64,000 nt of DNA. Source: Pseudofrankia coriaricola. Lineage in GTDB: Bacteria > Actinomycetota > Actinomycetes > Frankiales > Frankiaceae. Where the stretch lies: the NCBI RefSeq assembly GCF_001854805.1, contig NZ_MBLO01000125.1, positions 131,614 through 195,613 of the forward strand, read 5' to 3'. Shown in pieces: positions 61,544 through 64,000 of this stretch (positions are counted from its first letter, which is position 1; each line of letters starts with the position of its first letter). The notes beneath the pieces are model-generated. The model was not told where the DNA came from. It searched no databases and saw only the letters and a program-made list of their open reading frames with translations. The position numbers were made by a program, and so were the translations under genes.

Positions 61544-62291
61544 CCGCGCTGCCCACCGGACCGACGGCCACCGGGCTGGATCCGGGCCGCACCGGGCTGG
61601 ATCCGGGCCGAGGCACTCGCCCCGGCGGGCCCACCGCGCCCCGGGTTCTCGTCGCGGGAATAGGCAACGTGTTTCTCGGCGACGACGGGTTCGGCGTCCA
61701 GGTCGTGCGCCGGATAACGCCCGACCTGGTGCCCGATCTCACGGCCTCCGGGCGCGCGAGGCTCCGCCATCATCGCGCACCCTTCGGCCCAGTCCCCGAC
61801 CTCACGGCCTCCGGGCGCGCGAGGCTTCGCCATCATCGCGCACCCTTTGGCCCAGTCCCCGATGGCGTGGACGTCGCCGACTACGGCATCCGCGGCGTGC
61901 ACCTCGCGTACGACCTTCTCGACGGCCGGTACGCCACGGTCGTGCTGGTGGATGCGGCGCCGCTCGGTAAGCCACCCGGCACCGTGGAGGTGCTGGAGGT
62001 CGACACCGCGGACGCGGCCCGCGACGCCACCACGACCGGCGCCGTCGAGAGCACGCCGGGCTTCGATGCCCATGGGCTGCACCCCGAGGCCGTTCTCGCG
62101 CTGCTGCGCGGCCTCGGGGGGCACATCGACCGTGTCCTCGTCGTCGGCTGCCAGCCGGCCGCGCTCGACGAGGGCATGGACCTGTCGGAGCCGGTCGCGG
62201 CTTCGGTGGATGCCGCCGCGCGCCTGGTCATCCGACTGGCCCGGGATGAGGCGGCCGCACTGGCCTGCGCCAGGGAACGGAGGAACGTGCG

Positions 62292-62295
<4 letters not shown>
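61540..62295 (+). CDS. hupD: hydrogenase maturation protease with in-frame repeat insertion
   Basis: This is a HyaD/HupD-type peptidase that clips the C-terminus of the large subunit after nickel insertion. Motifs: VLVAGIGNVFLGDDGFGVQVV, then DGVDVADYGIRGVHLAYDLLDG, VLVDAAPLGKPPGTV and VLVVGCQPA. Residues 64-105 are a 21-residue unit repeated twice, absent from the family, which would push apart strand 2 and its nickel-binding region. The N-terminus also carries a 21-bp repeat (TGLDPGR twice). The stop overlaps the small-subunit ATG by four bases. Confidence 0.85.
61729..61854 (+). repeat. two in-frame 63-bp palindromic units inside hupD
   Basis: Units at 61729-61791 and 61792-61854 encode VPDLTASGRARLRHHRAPFGP twice. 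Read in reverse complement they contain CCAAAGGGTGCGCGATGATGG, then CGCGCGCCCGGAGGC. This has the same frame (CCAAAGGG-stem-ATGAT-stem-CCCGGxGGC) as the hypA-hypB and 10.2-kb repeats. The core also occurs at about 55055-55091. Confidence 0.85.
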
Positions 62296-63389
<1,094 letters not shown>

Positions 63390-63459
63390 CGCGGGCGGAC
63401 AGTCAGGGACGGCACTGGCTCGGGTAGGCACCCCACCCTTCTATCCGGAAAGGCCCGAC

Positions 63460-64000
63460 ATGGCGGCGAGAACGACGCAGCGCACGGCGGCCGAACCCTC
63501 TTCCCAGCTCGTGGAGATGTCGTGGGACCCCATCACGCGCATCATCGGGAACCTGGGCATCTACACGAAGATTGACTTCGCGAACCGGCGGGTGGCCGAG
63601 TGCCACAGCACGTCGTCGCTTTTCCGCGGCTACTCCATGTTCATGAAGGGCAAGGACCCGCGGGACGCCGGCTTCATCACCAGCCGTATCTGCGGCATCT
63701 GCGGTGACAACCACACCACATGTTCGGTGTACGCGCAGAACATGGCCTATGGCCTGAAGCCTCCCCCGATGGCGGAGTGGATCATCAACCTGGGCGAAGC
63801 GGCCGAGTACATGTTCGACCACACGATCTTCCAGGACAACCTGGTGTTCGTGGACTACTCCGCGGCGATGGTCGCCCAGACGAACCCGAGCGTGCTCGCC
63901 CGCGCCGAGAACACGCAGGCCCCGGGCGCGGCGATCCACGGCTACCGCACGATCGCCGACATCATGCGCTCGTTCAACCCGTTCGAGGGCGAGCTCTACA
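63460..64000 (+). CDS. hupL: [NiFe] uptake hydrogenase large subunit, N-terminal part (cut by window end)
   Basis: ATG 63460 has GGAAAGG upstream. The 180 visible residues include EMSWDPITRIIGNLGIYTKI, CHSTSSLFRGYSMFMKG, and the L1 motif RICGICGDNHTTCS, which supplies two of the four [NiFe] cysteines. The wording again follows the Huc (group 2a) large subunit. The C-terminal nickel motif lies outside the window. Confidence 0.92.
   Translation, partial: MAARTTQRTAAEPSSQLVEMSWDPITRIIGNLGIYTKIDFANRRVAECHSTSSLFRGYSMFMKGKDPRDAGFITSRICGICGDNHTTCSVYAQNMAYGLKPPPMAEWIINLGEAAEYMFDHTIFQDNLVFVDYSAAMVAQTNPSVLARAENTQAPGAAIHGYRTIADIMRSFNPFEGELY

Overview
The window is very GC-rich DNA from an actinobacterium, most likely a Frankia-type (actinorhizal lineage) genome. 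The pointers are frequent GTG/TTG starts with G/C-rich third codon positions, a Huc-like uptake hydrogenase locus with hyp genes, a Streptomyces/Frankia-style FtsK/EccC secretion ATPase, an S-adenosyl methyltransferase of the Methyltransf_19 family, and many small palindromic repeats. The genus is an inference; no rRNA is present. One tRNA (Ser, anticodon GCT) lies at about 32 kb.

Layout, 0-24 kb. An MMPL transporter enters from the left edge, followed by a decayed transposase and a small lipoprotein. A GlcD-type FAD oxidase comes next. Then follows a peptidoglycan block: murL and murD2 (the alternative D-glutamate route) with a PgeF-type editing enzyme. After it are a PAP2 phosphatase, a class II glutamine amidotransferase, a VOC protein, an AraC regulator, a truncated TMEM175 channel, a HAF-repeat protein, an enoyl-CoA hydratase, a TetR regulator and a DHA2 drug exporter. 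A branched-chain amino-acid-type ABC importer follows, in which both permeases are fused into one protein and both ATPases into another, with a divergent binding lipoprotein.

Layout, 24-43 kb. There is a Uma2 protein with a probable ATC start, then a DrrAB-like ABC exporter with its own NarL-type two-component system. Next come a decayed ArsR/SRPBCC locus with two intact operator palindromes, a poorly coding stretch (30.5-31.9 kb), tRNA-Ser, and a compact type VII secretion-like locus: EccC-like ATPase, two WXG proteins and a large BTAD-domain protein. A MatB-like malonyl-CoA synthetase follows.

Layout, 43-57 kb. This part holds a DUF4386 membrane protein, a three-gene dimethylamine-monooxygenase-like operon, an intact SRPBCC-ArsR pair with a visible operator, an orphan acyltransferase-FkbH-ACP cassette, a WS/DGAT acyltransferase, a GNAT protein and a SAM methyltransferase. 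An SDR-QueA operon then faces soxR across a SoxR box.

Layout, 57-64 kb. A hydrogenase operon runs to the right edge: hypA, hypB, a 584-residue protein without a known function, maturation protease, small subunit, and the large subunit, which is cut by the window end.

The most unusual signal is a family of small palindromic repeats. A 65-bp hairpin unit is tripled between hypA and hypB. A single relative lies at 10.2 kb with compensatory base changes in the stem. A related 63-bp unit is duplicated in frame inside the hydrogenase maturation protease. A further relative lies within a 111-bp element with inverted ends that interrupts another repeat, whose uninterrupted copies lie at 26.7 kb.
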